A DNA stretch of 64,000 nt from Stappia indica. Lineage in GTDB: Bacteria > Pseudomonadota > Alphaproteobacteria > Rhizobiales > Stappiaceae. The stretch is taken from NCBI RefSeq assembly GCF_001696535.1, contig NZ_MBQE01000005.1:372001-436000 (forward strand). The letters are read 5' to 3'. The position numbers and the translations under genes were made by a program. Shown here piece by piece: positions 46,657 through 59,028 of the stretch. Below the pieces are notes generated by a model. The model made no database searches, was not told where the DNA came from, and saw only the letters and a program-made list of their open reading frames with translations. Positions within the stretch are counted from its first letter, which is position 1; each line of letters starts with the position of its first letter.

Positions 46657-47277
46657 TCACTTGCCGGCCAGATCCGAAGCCTGCTGGACCCAGTTGTCGC
46701 GCTCGATGCGGCCCTTGAAGGAAAGGGCCTCGTCGACGCGGGCGATGTCTTCCGCGGTGAAGGCTGCGACCTGGGCGTAGGTCGTGATGCCCATCGCGTT
46801 CAGCTTCTTCTCCAGCACGGGGCCGACACCGGAGATCTTCTTCAGATCGTCGGCGGGCGCATCCGGTGCGGTGAACAGGACCGGGAGCTCGCCCTCGGCG
46901 CCTGCGTCTTCGGCCTTCTCCGCCTTCGGGGCAGCGGCCTTCTTCTTGGTCGCCGGCTTGGCGCCACCGGTCAGGATGTCGGTGATCTTGACCAGCGTGA
47001 AGCTCTGGCGGTGGCCGTTGCGGCGACGCGAGTTCTGCCGACGGCGCTTCTTGAAGATGATGATCTTGCGGTGGCGGCCCTGGTCGACGACCTCGCCGAC
47101 GACGCTCGCACCCTCGACCAGCGGAGAGCCGATCATGGTGTCGGTCTCGCCGCCCACCATCAGCACCTCTGCGAAAGTCACGGTCTCGCCCGCTTCGGCC
47201 GAGATCTTCTCGACCTTGAGCAGGTCGTCCTGGGCGACGCGGTACTGCTTGCCGCCCGTCTTGATCACTGCGAACAT
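46657..47277 (-). CDS. rplU: 50S ribosomal protein L21 with C-terminal helix-hairpin-helix extension
   Basis: Residues 1-103 are a standard L21 ([40 protein letters not shown]). The 206-residue chain continues with an Ala/Lys/Glu-rich linker and a helix-hairpin-helix-like module, [20 protein letters not shown] then [21 protein letters not shown]21 is normally about 100 residues; the tail resembles the module found at the end of complex I subunit NuoE-type proteins and other alphaproteobacterial proteins. I use the ATG at 47277; the frame runs further upstream without homology. Confidence 0.95.
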   Translation of the reverse strand: MFAVIKTGGKQYRVAQDDLLKVEKISAEAGETVTFAEVLMVGGETDTMIGSPLVEGASVVGEVVDQGRHRKIIIFKKRRRQNSRRRNGHRQSFTLVKITDILTGGAKPATKKKAAAPKAEKAEDAGAEGELPVLFTAPDAPADDLKKISGVGPVLEKKLNAMGITTYAQVAAFTAEDIARVDEALSFKGRIERDNWVQQASDLAGK

Positions 47278-47574
47278 GTCTCGCACGTCCTTCTTTTCGT
47301 TTTGCTCGCCGGCAGGCCGTCTTTGGTCTGCCGGGCTTCGCCTTCCTGCCCTTCGGCGTCCCTTGCGGGAACTTGTCGAGGACATTGCCTCTCGTGAAAC
47401 CGTCCTGCCGGCTGGTCGGGCAAAGCCCTCGAAAGCCTGGCGAGATGGTCTGCCGGTCACCGGAAAAGCCGCAGTCAGGCCCCGTTTTCAAGGGCGTTGG
47501 CTGTGGGTTGCGGGGAACGGCGGAGAGCCTCGGGCAACGGACGGGCCCTTGCAGACCCTTTGCGAAGCAGCGCG
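47278..47574 (-). promoter_or_regulatory. Long untranslated leader of rplU
   Basis: From the predicted start near 47568 to the rplU ATG there are about 290 bases without a recognisable gene. The segment contains short GC-rich stems but no regulatory element that I recognise. A leader of this length before a ribosomal-protein operon may bind L21 or L27 for feedback control; that is inference. Confidence 0.35.
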
Positions 47575-47602
47575 ACTATACGGATCGGCGATGCAAAGTC
47601 AA
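47575..47602 (-). promoter_or_regulatory. Promoter of rplU-rpmA
   Basis: On the minus strand TTGACT (47602-47597) and TATAGT (47580-47575) are 16 bases apart, close to the housekeeping consensus. Confidence 0.65.
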
Positions 47603-47766
47603 CGCTTGCAAGGGCGGTTTTGTGCGCTTTGCCGCGCGTGCCGGCGCTTTTGTGACACGCGCGCCACCCCTCGATCTTTCGCGTGCTTTGGCCGCCGCCT
47701 TCGTGCCGCATCGGCCCGTCCTGCCCCGCCACTTTGCTGGACCGGGGAAAAGTTGCAAGACGCCCC

Positions 47767-47795
47767 TTGTGCGGCCCGCCGCACTTCGCTATGTA
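47767..47795 (+). promoter_or_regulatory. Possible promoter of tRNA-Ser
   Basis: TTGTGC and TATGTA, 17 bases apart, end 35 bases before the tRNA. The -35 match is moderate. Confidence 0.4.
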
Positions 47796-47830
47796 CCGTC
47801 ACACTTTGAGACCACGTCATCTCATCTAGC

Positions 47831-47920
47831 GGAGAGGTGCCGGAGTGGTTGAACGGGGCGGTCTCGAAAACCGTTGAGCGCGCAAGCGTTCCGAGGGTTC
47901 GAATCCCTCTCTCTCCGCCA
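47831..47920 (+). tRNA. tRNA-Ser (anticodon CGA)
   Basis: 90 bases including an encoded CCA. Acceptor GGAGAGG pairs with TCTCTCC; the anticodon loop CTCGAAA gives CGA (UCG codons). A long variable arm (TTGAGCGCGCAAGCGTTCC) and the T-arm GGGTTCGAATCCC are typical of serine tRNA. Confidence 0.97.
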
Positions 47921-48357
47921 TTTCCTGACTTCGAGCTGTCGCCCTTCGAGCTGTCGCCCTTCGGGCTTCGCTTCAGTCGGGGCCTCGCGCAAGCTCGGAC
48001 GGCCCTTGGCCTTGCGAACCCTGCGGGTTCGAAATTCCTCCGCGCTTCCCCTGCCGTCATCTCCCTCGCTCGTCCGTGCATTGAGTCGCTCAAGTCCGGT
48101 GCCGCACCCGCTTGCTGCTCGCGCGTCCATTCTGGTGCCGCCTTGCGGGCCACCCCGCTTTCCTCACCTCGTCGGGCAAATCCCGCCCGCTCCGGGCGCT
48201 TCCTGCGTCCTGCTGCGCTGCCGAAACGTCTTGTCTTGCGTCTGGTGCACAAAAACGTAGCGGAAGGTGCTAGGATGCCATGGCATTCGCGTGGGCGGAT
48301 TAAGGAAAGCGAAGGTGTTTTCAGCGATCCTTTCTCCCGGTTTTCGAGGATTGTCGC
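47921..48357. other. Gene-poor stretch after tRNA-Ser
   Basis: These 437 bases hold no gene that I can support. The first 40 contain the tandem repeat described separately. The last part (48240-48357) is less GC-rich and should hold the promoter of the GGDEF/EAL gene. There is no integrase or attachment-site repeat in view, although a tRNA-Ser 3' end is a common integration site. Confidence 0.4.
47929..47958 (+). repeat. Tandem 15-base repeat after tRNA-Ser
   Basis: CTTCGAGCTGTCGCC occurs twice head to tail (47929-47943 and 47944-47958), with a third partial copy starting CTTCG. Confidence 0.8.
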
Positions 48358-50772
48358 GTGCGCTTTTTCGTCTGCCTTTTCACGGAGCACGATCTCCGGC
48401 TGGTTGCCTTGGCAGCGGTCATCTGTGTTCTCGGCGCATGGATCTCCGTTCGCCTGTTCGTGCGCACCCGCGCGGCAGAGCGCGAGGCCCGTCCCTTCTG
48501 GATCTTTCTCGGCGCCGTCGCCGCCGGCTCCACCATCTGGTGCACCCATTTCGTCGCCATGCTGGCCTATCGGCCGGGCGTGCCCGTTTCCTATGATCCT
48601 GAGCTCACCGGCGTCTCGCTGCTGATCGCCGTCGTCTCCGCCGCGCTCGCCCTGGTGGTCGCCTCCGGCCGGGGCCGGTTCGCGCCGCTGCTCGGCGGCG
48701 GCCTGTTCGGCGCCGGCGTCGCCGTCATGCACTACACCGGCATGGCCGCCTTCAGCATCGACGGCGCGATCGTCTGGGACGCGACCTATGTGGTCGTCTC
48801 GCTCGTGCTGTCGCTGGCGCTGGGGGCGGCGGCCTTTTCCGCCGTCACCCGCGAGCATGCCGACCCGCAAACCCGCGAGCTGATCGGCACCGCGCTGCTG
48901 GCGGCCTCCATCGTCGCGCTGCATTTCAGCGGCATGGCGGCGGTGGGCATCGTTCCGGCCGTGCCGGTTCCGGGCGGCGCCACCAGCGAGGATGCCTACG
49001 GCGCGCTCGCCGTGGCGGTGGCGGGCGTCGGGCTGCTGGTGCTCGGCACCGGCCTCGCCAGCCAGCTGCTGGACCGCCAGGCGACCGTCCGCGCCCGGGC
49101 CCGCACCAAGCATATCCTGGAAAGTTCCGTCGACGGCATCGTCATCGAGACCGCCGGGCGCATCGTCGACTGCAATGAGGCCTTCATCCAGCTCAGCGGC
49201 ATGGAGCGCGAGGCGGTGGTCGGGCGCACCTTCGCCGAGCTGGTGCCGCGCGCGCCCGCGGCCGTCGATCAGCTGGTCCGCGCGATGCTGGTCACGGCCT
49301 CCGGCGCCACCGTTCCCGTCGAGGTCGCCGCCCGCGACGACCGCTACGACCGCGACGAATTCGCCGGCACCCGCTTCTACTCGGTGCGCGACCTGCGCCA
49401 GCGTCTCGCGCAGGAAGAGAAGATCACCTATCTCGCCAGCTTCGACAATCTGACGGGCCTGCCAAACCGGTCCTGTTTCCTGGAGCATCTCGATGCCCAG
49501 ATCGAGACGCGTCCGGCCAGCTCCCGCATCGCGCTCTTCGCCATCGATCTCGACCGCTTCAAGGAGGTCAACGACGTGCACGGCCACGCGGCCGGCGACC
49601 ATGTGCTGCGCGTCCTGTCCGAGCGCATGCGCACGGCCGTCGGGCGGGAGGCCTTCGTCGCCCGGCTCGGCGGCGACGAGTTCGTCGCCACGGCCCTGGT
49701 GCAGGACCGCGAGCAGGCGCTCGGCATCGCCTCGCGGCTCGAGCGCGAGCTCTTCGCCACCGTGCCTTACGATCATGTCGACCTGATCTGCGGCGCCTCC
49801 ATCGGCATCTCGATCTTCCCCGACGATGCGACGAGCCCGGCGACCCTGATGAACAATGCCGACCTTGCCATGTACCGCGCCAAGGGATCCCACGGAGAGG
49901 CGATCTGCTTCTACGAGGAGGAGATGGACGAGCGCGTGCGCGAGCGCCGCGCCATGGCCCTGCAGCTGCGTGCGGCGTTGGCCGAGGACCAGTTCTTCCT
50001 CGTCTTCCAGCCGCAGGTCTCGGTTCGCGACAACGAGGTGACCGGCTACGAGGCCCTGTTGCGCTGGCGCCATCCGGTGCGCGGGGTGGTCCAGCCGATG
50101 GATTTCATTCCCATCGCCGAGGACACCGGCCTGATTCTGCCGATCGGCGAATGGGTGCTGCGTGCCGCCTGCCGCGCCGCCGCGTCCTGGGACACCCCGC
50201 TGAAGATCGCGGTGAACGTCTCGGCGCTGCAGGTCGGCAGCATCGACATGCCCGACATCATCCACGGCATCCTGATGGAGACCGGCCTGTCGCCGCAGCG
50301 GCTGGAGGTGGAGATCACCGAGACCTCGCTGATCCAGGACGCCGAGCGCACCCTGCATATCCTGCGGCGGATCAAGGCGATGGGCGTATCGATCTCGATG
50401 GACGATTTCGGCATCGGCTACTCGTCGCTGTCGACCCTGCGCTCGTTCCCCTTCGACAAGATCAAGCTCGACAAGTCCTTCATGGACGATCTCGACCGCG
50501 GGCCCCAGGCGGCGGCGGTGATCCGTGCCGTGCTCGCGCTCGGCGAGAGCCTCGACATCCCGATCCTCGCCGAAGGGGTGGAGACCAAGGCCCAGCTCGA
50601 CTTCCTCGCCCAGGAGGGCTGCACCCAGATTCAGGGCTATCTCGTCGGCTATCCCGAGGAGGAGGCCGGCGAAGGCGGGACATCCGCCGACGTCGACCAG
50701 CTGCCCTTGACGGTCGACGAGCTCCCGCTGTTCCGCAATGCGCCGACGAAGGGCACCCGCACCGGCGAGTGA
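48358..50772 (+). CDS. MHYT-PAS-GGDEF-EAL cyclic-di-GMP protein
   Basis: Membrane-bound bifunctional signalling protein of 804 residues, starting with GTG at 48358 after GAGGA. The MHYT domain (about 1-245) has seven predicted spans with repeated metal-site motifs THFVAML, MHYTGMAAF and LHFSGMAAV, thought to sense oxygen, CO or NO through copper. A PAS-like domain follows (about 250-350), then a diguanylate cyclase with intact GGDEF (about 438) and a phosphodiesterase with intact EAL (about 564, YEALLRWRHP). The inhibitory RxxD site is not seen. Both activities could be present; the net effect cannot be read. Confidence 0.95.
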   Translation: MRFFVCLFTEHDLRLVALAAVICVLGAWISVRLFVRTRAAEREARPFWIFLGAVAAGSTIWCTHFVAMLAYRPGVPVSYDPELTGVSLLIAVVSAALALVVASGRGRFAPLLGGGLFGAGVAVMHYTGMAAFSIDGAIVWDATYVVVSLVLSLALGAAAFSAVTREHADPQTRELIGTALLAASIVALHFSGMAAVGIVPAVPVPGGATSEDAYGALAVAVAGVGLLVLGTGLASQLLDRQATVRARARTKHILESSVDGIVIETAGRIVDCNEAFIQLSGMEREAVVGRTFAELVPRAPAAVDQLVRAMLVTASGATVPVEVAARDDRYDRDEFAGTRFYSVRDLRQRLAQEEKITYLASFDNLTGLPNRSCFLEHLDAQIETRPASSRIALFAIDLDRFKEVNDVHGHAAGDHVLRVLSERMRTAVGREAFVARLGGDEFVATALVQDREQALGIASRLERELFATVPYDHVDLICGASIGISIFPDDATSPATLMNNADLAMYRAKGSHGEAICFYEEEMDERVRERRAMALQLRAALAEDQFFLVFQPQVSVRDNEVTGYEALLRWRHPVRGVVQPMDFIPIAEDTGLILPIGEWVLRAACRAAASWDTPLKIAVNVSALQVGSIDMPDIIHGILMETGLSPQRLEVEITETSLIQDAERTLHILRRIKAMGVSISMDDFGIGYSSLSTLRSFPFDKIKLDKSFMDDLDRGPQAAAVIRAVLALGESLDIPILAEGVETKAQLDFLAQEGCTQIQGYLVGYPEEEAGEGGTSADVDQLPLTVDELPLFRNAPTKGTRTGE

Positions 50773-50817
50773 ACCGTCGGCTGGGTGTCGTTCGGCGTTG
50801 GAGCTGCTGCGCGTTGC

Positions 50818-51918
50818 TCAGCCCTTGGCGGTGTTGCGGCCCGGCCAGCGCTCGATGGCATAGCCCGCCTGCTTCGGCCACAGCGCCCGCGTTTCCGTGC
50901 CGAGCTGCCGCGCCGCGTGCAGCGGCCAGTTCGGGTCGTCCAGCGCCGCCCGGCCGAGGCCGATGAGGTCGGCCCGGCCGTCGGAAAGCGCGTCTGCCGC
51001 CAGTTCCGTCTCGCCCATCAGCCCCACCGCCATCACCGGCAGGCCGGCATCCTCGCGGATCTGCGCCGCCCAGGGCAGGTACATGCCCGGCCCGATCTCG
51101 AAACGCGAACCGGTGAAGCCGCCGGCCGACACGTCGATCACGTCGACGCCGCGGTCGCGCGCCGCCCGGGCGAAGGCGACGCTGTCCTCGATGGTGCGCC
51201 CGCCGTCCAGCCCGTCGACCGCCGACAGGCGCAGGAACAGCGGCATGTCCTCCGGCATCGCCGCGCGCACCGCCTCCACCACCTGGAGCGGGAAGCGCAT
51301 GCGGTTCTCGGCGCTGCCGCCATAGGCGTCCTCGCGCCGGTTGGACAGCGGCGACAGGAACTGGTTCAGCAGATAGCCGTGCGCGCCGTGGATCTCGATC
51401 AGCTGGAAACCGGCCTCGACCGCCCGTTTCGTCGCTGCGGCCCAGGCCGCCACCTCCGCCTCGATGTCGGCCTCGCTCAGGGCGCGCGGCATCGGCGCGT
51501 CCTCGGCATGGGGCAGGGCGGAGGGCGCCACCGGCTCCCAGTGCTCGGCATCGGCTTCGCGCTCGTCCGTGCCCATCAGCCAGGGCGGGATCGAGGAGGC
51601 CTTGCGGCCGGCATGGGCCAGCTGGATGCCGGCGACCGCCCCTTGCGCGCGCAGCAGCGCGGTGATCCGCGCCATGCCGGCGATCTGGCCATCGTCCCAC
51701 AGGCCGGGGCAGCCATAGGTGATGCGCCCCTCGGCCGTCACCGCCGTCGCCTCGACGATCACGGTGCCGAAGCCGCCCAGCGCGAAGCGGCCGAGATGGA
51801 CGAGGTGATAGTCGCCGACCACGCCGCCGCGCGCCGAATACTGGCACATCGGCGAGACGACGAAGCGGTTGGGCAGGCTCAGCCCGCGCAAGGGGAGGGG
51901 CGACAAGAGATCGGTCAT
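50818..51918 (-). CDS. NADH:flavin oxidoreductase (old yellow enzyme, YqjM-like)
   Basis: FMN-dependent ene-reductase of 366 residues from the ATG at 51918. Marks of the YqjM/NamA class are NRFVVSPMCQYSA with the redox-tuning Cys, QLAHAGRKAS, IHGAHGYLLNQFLSPLSN and the C-terminal GLGRAALDDPNW. It reduces activated C=C bonds or electrophiles using NAD(P)H. It stands alone between the convergent cyclic-di-GMP gene and the carboxylase operon, with 256 gene-free bases upstream. Confidence 0.92.
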   Translation of the reverse strand: MTDLLSPLPLRGLSLPNRFVVSPMCQYSARGGVVGDYHLVHLGRFALGGFGTVIVEATAVTAEGRITYGCPGLWDDGQIAGMARITALLRAQGAVAGIQLAHAGRKASSIPPWLMGTDEREADAEHWEPVAPSALPHAEDAPMPRALSEADIEAEVAAWAAATKRAVEAGFQLIEIHGAHGYLLNQFLSPLSNRREDAYGGSAENRMRFPLQVVEAVRAAMPEDMPLFLRLSAVDGLDGGRTIEDSVAFARAARDRGVDVIDVSAGGFTGSRFEIGPGMYLPWAAQIREDAGLPVMAVGLMGETELAADALSDGRADLIGLGRAALDDPNWPLHAARQLGTETRALWPKQAGYAIERWPGRNTAKG

Positions 51919-52174
51919 CGAATGTCCTTCCTGGCGATCCGGCCGGAGCAAGCCTTCACCCGCCGCGCCGGGCGGCGTGGCCGGGCCTTCGGCGGCCCGT
52001 CCTGCGAAACGGGCAATGCCATGCGGGGACGAGGGCTGGCGGGGAAGAGGGCTGGCGGGTCGGCGGATCGGGGTCTCGTATGGGTTTCGGATCAAGTAGA
52101 TGACGTCCGGCCCCCGCTTGTCCAGTGGGCAGCGGTTGCAGGGCTCCCGTCGGCCGGAGGGCGCGCCCGCCGGC

Positions 52175-54157
<1,983 letters not shown>

Positions 54158-54165
54158 GGTGCGCC

Positions 54166-55710
<1,545 letters not shown>

Positions 55711-55772
55711 GAGCTGCTCCTCCCGTTTGCATCGCGTCGCCCGGTTCGAGACCCTCGGGTCCGGTCGGGTGA

Positions 55773-55810
55773 TTGACAATCTACCTAACGGCCGTTAGAA
55801 AAACTGTCAA
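55773..55810. promoter_or_regulatory. Symmetric divergent promoter with central 14-base operator
   Basis: CTAACGGCCGTTAG (55785-55798) is a perfect palindrome. It is flanked at equal distance (6 bases) by TTGACA on the plus strand (55773-55778) and TGTCAA (55805-55810, TTGACA on the minus strand). Both arms of the catabolic cluster would thus start from overlapping promoters blocked by one repressor dimer, most likely the TetR protein at the end of the plus-strand arm. Confidence 0.7.
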
Positions 55811-55861
55811 CAGGCTGGCACTCCAGCCGCATGCGACGAGGCTCGGGGAGGAGATCGCGCA

Positions 55862-56737
55862 ATGCCAGAAACGAAATCAGAAACGAAACCAGACACGAAA
55901 TCCGGCACGCAGCCCGATACGGGAACCGGCAGCGAACCGGACGGGAGCGCCCGCGGCTGGGTGCGGCTCGACCGGCACGGGCCGGTCGCCGTCCTCGTTC
56001 TGGCCGCGCCGGAGCAGCTCAACGGCATCCACGCCCCGATGATGCGCCAGCTTCACGCCCGGCTGGCCGAGGTCGCGGGCGATGACGCCATCCGCGCGCT
56101 GGTGCTGACCGGCGAGGGGCGGGGCTTTTGCGCCGGCGCCCATGTCGGCGAGATGGCGGGGTTTTCCGACAAGGGCCCGGCCGTCGGCCGGCTTCTCGAC
56201 GAGGGCTGGAACCGCGCGGTGCGCCGGATCCGCGCCCTGCGAAAGCCGGTTGTCGCGGCGGTCAACGGCATTGCCGCCGGCGGCGGTGTCGGTCTGGCGC
56301 TCGCCTGCGACATCGTGCTTGCCGCCCGTTCCGCCAGCTTCATCCAGGTCTTCGGCCCGCGCCTCGGCGTCGTGCCGGATGTCGGCAGCACCTGGTTCCT
56401 GCCGCAGGCGCTGGGCCGCGCCCGCGCGCTGCATCTGATGCTGACCGGCGATCCGCTGAAGGCCGAGACCGCCGCCGACTGGGGGCTGATTGCCGGCTGT
56501 GTCGAGGATGGCGAGCTGATGGATGAGGCCCTTGCCCTTGCCGGGCGGCTGGCGCGCGGGCCCGTTGCGGCCTTCGCCGAGATCCGCGAGGCGGTCGCGC
56601 ACGGCCTTGCCTCGACCCTCGATGCCGCGCTCGACCTGGAGCGCGACGTCAATGCCCGCCTTGCCGGCGGACCCGACTTTGCCGAGGGCACGGCGGCCTT
56701 CGTCGAAAAGCGCGAGCCCCGCTTCGGCTGCGCCTGA
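55862..56737 (+). CDS. Enoyl-CoA hydratase/isomerase family protein
   Basis: Crotonase-fold protein of 291 residues. GGGGAGGAG lies 8 bases before the ATG at 55862. Residues 1-30 are a Lys/Thr/Glu/Pro-rich tail encoded by a degenerate 12-base tandem repeat; the crotonase domain starts at GWVRLDRHGPVAVLVL. Oxyanion-hole segments are GEGRGFCAGAHV and NGIAAGGGVGLALACD. The first catalytic Glu position reads LGVVPDVGSTW (Asp), as in PaaG-type isomerases, so isomerisation or ring chemistry is as possible as hydration. First gene of the plus-strand arm. Confidence 0.87.
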   Translation: MPETKSETKPDTKSGTQPDTGTGSEPDGSARGWVRLDRHGPVAVLVLAAPEQLNGIHAPMMRQLHARLAEVAGDDAIRALVLTGEGRGFCAGAHVGEMAGFSDKGPAVGRLLDEGWNRAVRRIRALRKPVVAAVNGIAAGGGVGLALACDIVLAARSASFIQVFGPRLGVVPDVGSTWFLPQALGRARALHLMLTGDPLKAETAADWGLIAGCVEDGELMDEALALAGRLARGPVAAFAEIREAVAHGLASTLDAALDLERDVNARLAGGPDFAEGTAAFVEKREPRFGCA

Positions 56738-56812
56738 CAAGTCCAGGATCCTGACAAGACCAGGATCAAGTTTTCGCCGACGGCAGCAAGGCCGGCCGGC
56801 ACGCAACACGGG

Positions 56813-57994
56813 ATGGACCGAATGACAGCTTCCGGTTTCGATGTGACCAGCGCCAGCGACTTCTTCTTCGAGGAAGAGCACAAGATGCTGCGCGACCAGG
56901 TGCGCCGCTTCGTCGAGGAGGAGATCAAACCGCATGCCGACCAGTGGGAGCGCGACGGCGCCACCCCGCGCGAGCTGCTGCGCAAGATGGGGGCGCTCGG
57001 CTTCTTCGGCATCCGCTATCCGGAAGCCTATGGCGGCAGCGCCATGGACGAGCGCGCCACCGTCGTCCTGTCGGAAGAGCTCGGCCGCTGCACCTATGCG
57101 GGCGTTGCCATCACCGCGCTGGTCCACACGGACATGGCCTCGGTCCATCTCTTCAATGCCGGCAACGACGCCCAGAAGGCGAAATACATGCCCGGCATCA
57201 TCAGCGGCGAGACCATCACCGCCGTCGGCGTCACGGAGCCGGACGCCGGCTCCGACGTCAAGGGCATCCGCACCACCGCCCGCCGCGAGGGCGACCACTA
57301 CGTGCTGAACGGCACCAAGACCTTCATCACCAACGGCGTGCTGGCCGATGTCTACTGCATCGCCGCCAAGACCGGCGGCGACGGGCCGGCCAGCAAGGCG
57401 GTGACCATGTTCATCGTCGAGAAGGGCATGGAGGGTTTCACCGTCTCGCGCGCCCTCGACAAGCACGGCTGGCGCAGCTCGGACACGGCCGAGCTCTCCT
57501 TCGTCGATGTCCGCGTCCCGGCCGAGAACGTGCTCGGCGAGGAAGGGCGCGGCTTCTACGAGATCATGAAGAACTTCCAGAACGAGCGCCTCGTGCTCGG
57601 CGCCATGGCCATGGGCGAGGCCCAGGCTGCCATCGAGCTGACGGTCGCCTATGTCCGCGACCGCAAGGCCTTCGGCGCCCCGCTCTGGGAAAAGCAGGCG
57701 ATCCGCCAGCGTCTCGCCATGCTGTCGTCGCGGGTCGAGGCGGCGCGGCAGATGGTCTACGCCACCGCCGCCCGGTCGGCGCGCGGCGAGCAGCTGGTGC
57801 GCGAGGTCTCGATGATCAAGGCGCTCTGCGGCGAGCTGGTCAACGAGGTCATGTATGCCTGCGTCCAGTTCCACGGCGGCATGGGCTTCATGCGCGAGAG
57901 CACCATCGAGCGCATGTCGCGCGATGCCCGCGTCCAGGCGATCGGCGGCGGGGCGACCGAGGTGATGCTCGAAGAAGTCGCCAAGCGCATGTGA
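56813..57994 (+). CDS. Acyl-CoA dehydrogenase, isovaleryl/citronellyl type
   Basis: FAD-dependent acyl-CoA dehydrogenase of 393 residues. FAD and substrate motifs are TEPDAGSDVKGIRTTA and WRSSDTAELSFVDVRVP. The C-terminal motif reads QAIGGGATEVML where most members have IYEGT, so the usual catalytic Glu is absent; instead Glu258 in NERLVLG occupies the position of the base in isovaleryl-CoA dehydrogenase. This suggests a branched substrate such as isovaleryl- or citronellyl-CoA. A second ATG at 56822 is possible. It lies between the hydratase and the MDR gene. Confidence 0.92.
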   Translation: MDRMTASGFDVTSASDFFFEEEHKMLRDQVRRFVEEEIKPHADQWERDGATPRELLRKMGALGFFGIRYPEAYGGSAMDERATVVLSEELGRCTYAGVAITALVHTDMASVHLFNAGNDAQKAKYMPGIISGETITAVGVTEPDAGSDVKGIRTTARREGDHYVLNGTKTFITNGVLADVYCIAAKTGGDGPASKAVTMFIVEKGMEGFTVSRALDKHGWRSSDTAELSFVDVRVPAENVLGEEGRGFYEIMKNFQNERLVLGAMAMGEAQAAIELTVAYVRDRKAFGAPLWEKQAIRQRLAMLSSRVEAARQMVYATAARSARGEQLVREVSMIKALCGELVNEVMYACVQFHGGMGFMRESTIERMSRDARVQAIGGGATEVMLEEVAKRM

Positions 57995-57999
57995 CCGCA

Positions 58000-59028
58000 A
58001 TGCGCGCCTTCGTGCTGGAAACCGGCTTCGGCCTCGACAACCTGGTGCTGCGGGAGCTGGAAACGCCGATGCCGGGGCCGGGCCAGGTGCTGCTGGAAAT
58101 GCGCACCGCCTCGCTCAACTACCGCGATCTCGTGGTGGTGGCCGGCGGCCATGGCCGCGCCGTGCGCCCGCCGCTGGTGCCGCTGTCCGACGGCGTCGGC
58201 ATCGTCGTGGAGACCGGGCCGGGGGTGCGCGACCTCGCCGTCGGCGACCGGGTGGCGCCGGCCTTCTACCAGCACTGGCAGGGCGGGGCCCCACCCGACG
58301 ATCTGGAGGCCGGCCGTCTCGGCGGGCCGCTGGATGGCGTGCTCGCCTCCCATTGCGTCTTTCCCGAAAGCGGCCTCGTCAAGATCGCCGAGACCCTCTC
58401 CAATGCGGAGGCGGCAACGCTTCCCTGCGCCGGTGTCACCGCCTGGAGCGCCCTGTCCGAGCCTTGGCCGCTGCGCCCGGGGGAGAGCGTGCTGATCCAG
58501 GGCACGGGCGGCGTTGCCCTGATGGCGCTGGCGCTCGCCCGCCGTGCCGGCGCCCGCACCATCGTCACCACGTCCTCGCCGATCAAGGCCGCGCGCCTTG
58601 CCGGGCTCGGCGCCGATCTCGTCATCGACCGCAATGCGACGCCCGACTGGGCCCGCGCGGTGCGCGAGGCGACGGGCGGTCGCGGCTGCGAGCGGGTGCT
58701 GGAGCTCGGCGGGGCGGCGACGCTGAACGAGTCGGTCAAGGCGGTGCGCACGGGCGGCACCATCCTCCTGATCGGCAATGTCACCGGCTCGATGGCCGAG
58801 CTCTTCCTGCCGCTGGTCCTGACCCGCCGCATCACCCTGCATTCGGTGTCCTGCGGCTCGCGCCAGGCCTTTCAGGCGCTGATGGACGCGCTGGCGGCGG
58901 GCGGCATCCGCCCGGTGGTCGACCGGGTCTTCCCCTTCGAAGAGGCGCACGAGGCCTTCCGCACCCTTGAAAAGGGAGAGCACTTCGGAAACATATGCCT
59001 CTCGCTCTCGCAGGACACAGCCCGGTGA
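58000..59028 (+). CDS. MDR-family zinc-free alcohol dehydrogenase/quinone reductase
   Basis: Medium-chain reductase of 342 residues. NYRDLVVVAGGHG and GTGGVALMALALARRAGA (nucleotide site, about residue 168) identify the family. The cysteines of the catalytic and structural zinc sites are absent, so a quinone- or enal-reductase-like role is more likely than zinc-dependent alcohol oxidation. The ATG at 58000 starts 5 bases after the acyl-CoA dehydrogenase stop; a GTG at 57991 would overlap it. The TetR gene overlaps its end. Confidence 0.88.
   Translation: MRAFVLETGFGLDNLVLRELETPMPGPGQVLLEMRTASLNYRDLVVVAGGHGRAVRPPLVPLSDGVGIVVETGPGVRDLAVGDRVAPAFYQHWQGGAPPDDLEAGRLGGPLDGVLASHCVFPESGLVKIAETLSNAEAATLPCAGVTAWSALSEPWPLRPGESVLIQGTGGVALMALALARRAGARTIVTTSSPIKAARLAGLGADLVIDRNATPDWARAVREATGGRGCERVLELGGAATLNESVKAVRTGGTILLIGNVTGSMAELFLPLVLTRRITLHSVSCGSRQAFQALMDALAAGGIRPVVDRVFPFEEAHEAFRTLEKGEHFGNICLSLSQDTAR

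Noticed and set aside
47921-48357. Integration site of a genomic island at tRNA-Ser
   Set aside because: No integrase, no repeat of the tRNA 3' end and no foreign-looking genes in the following region.
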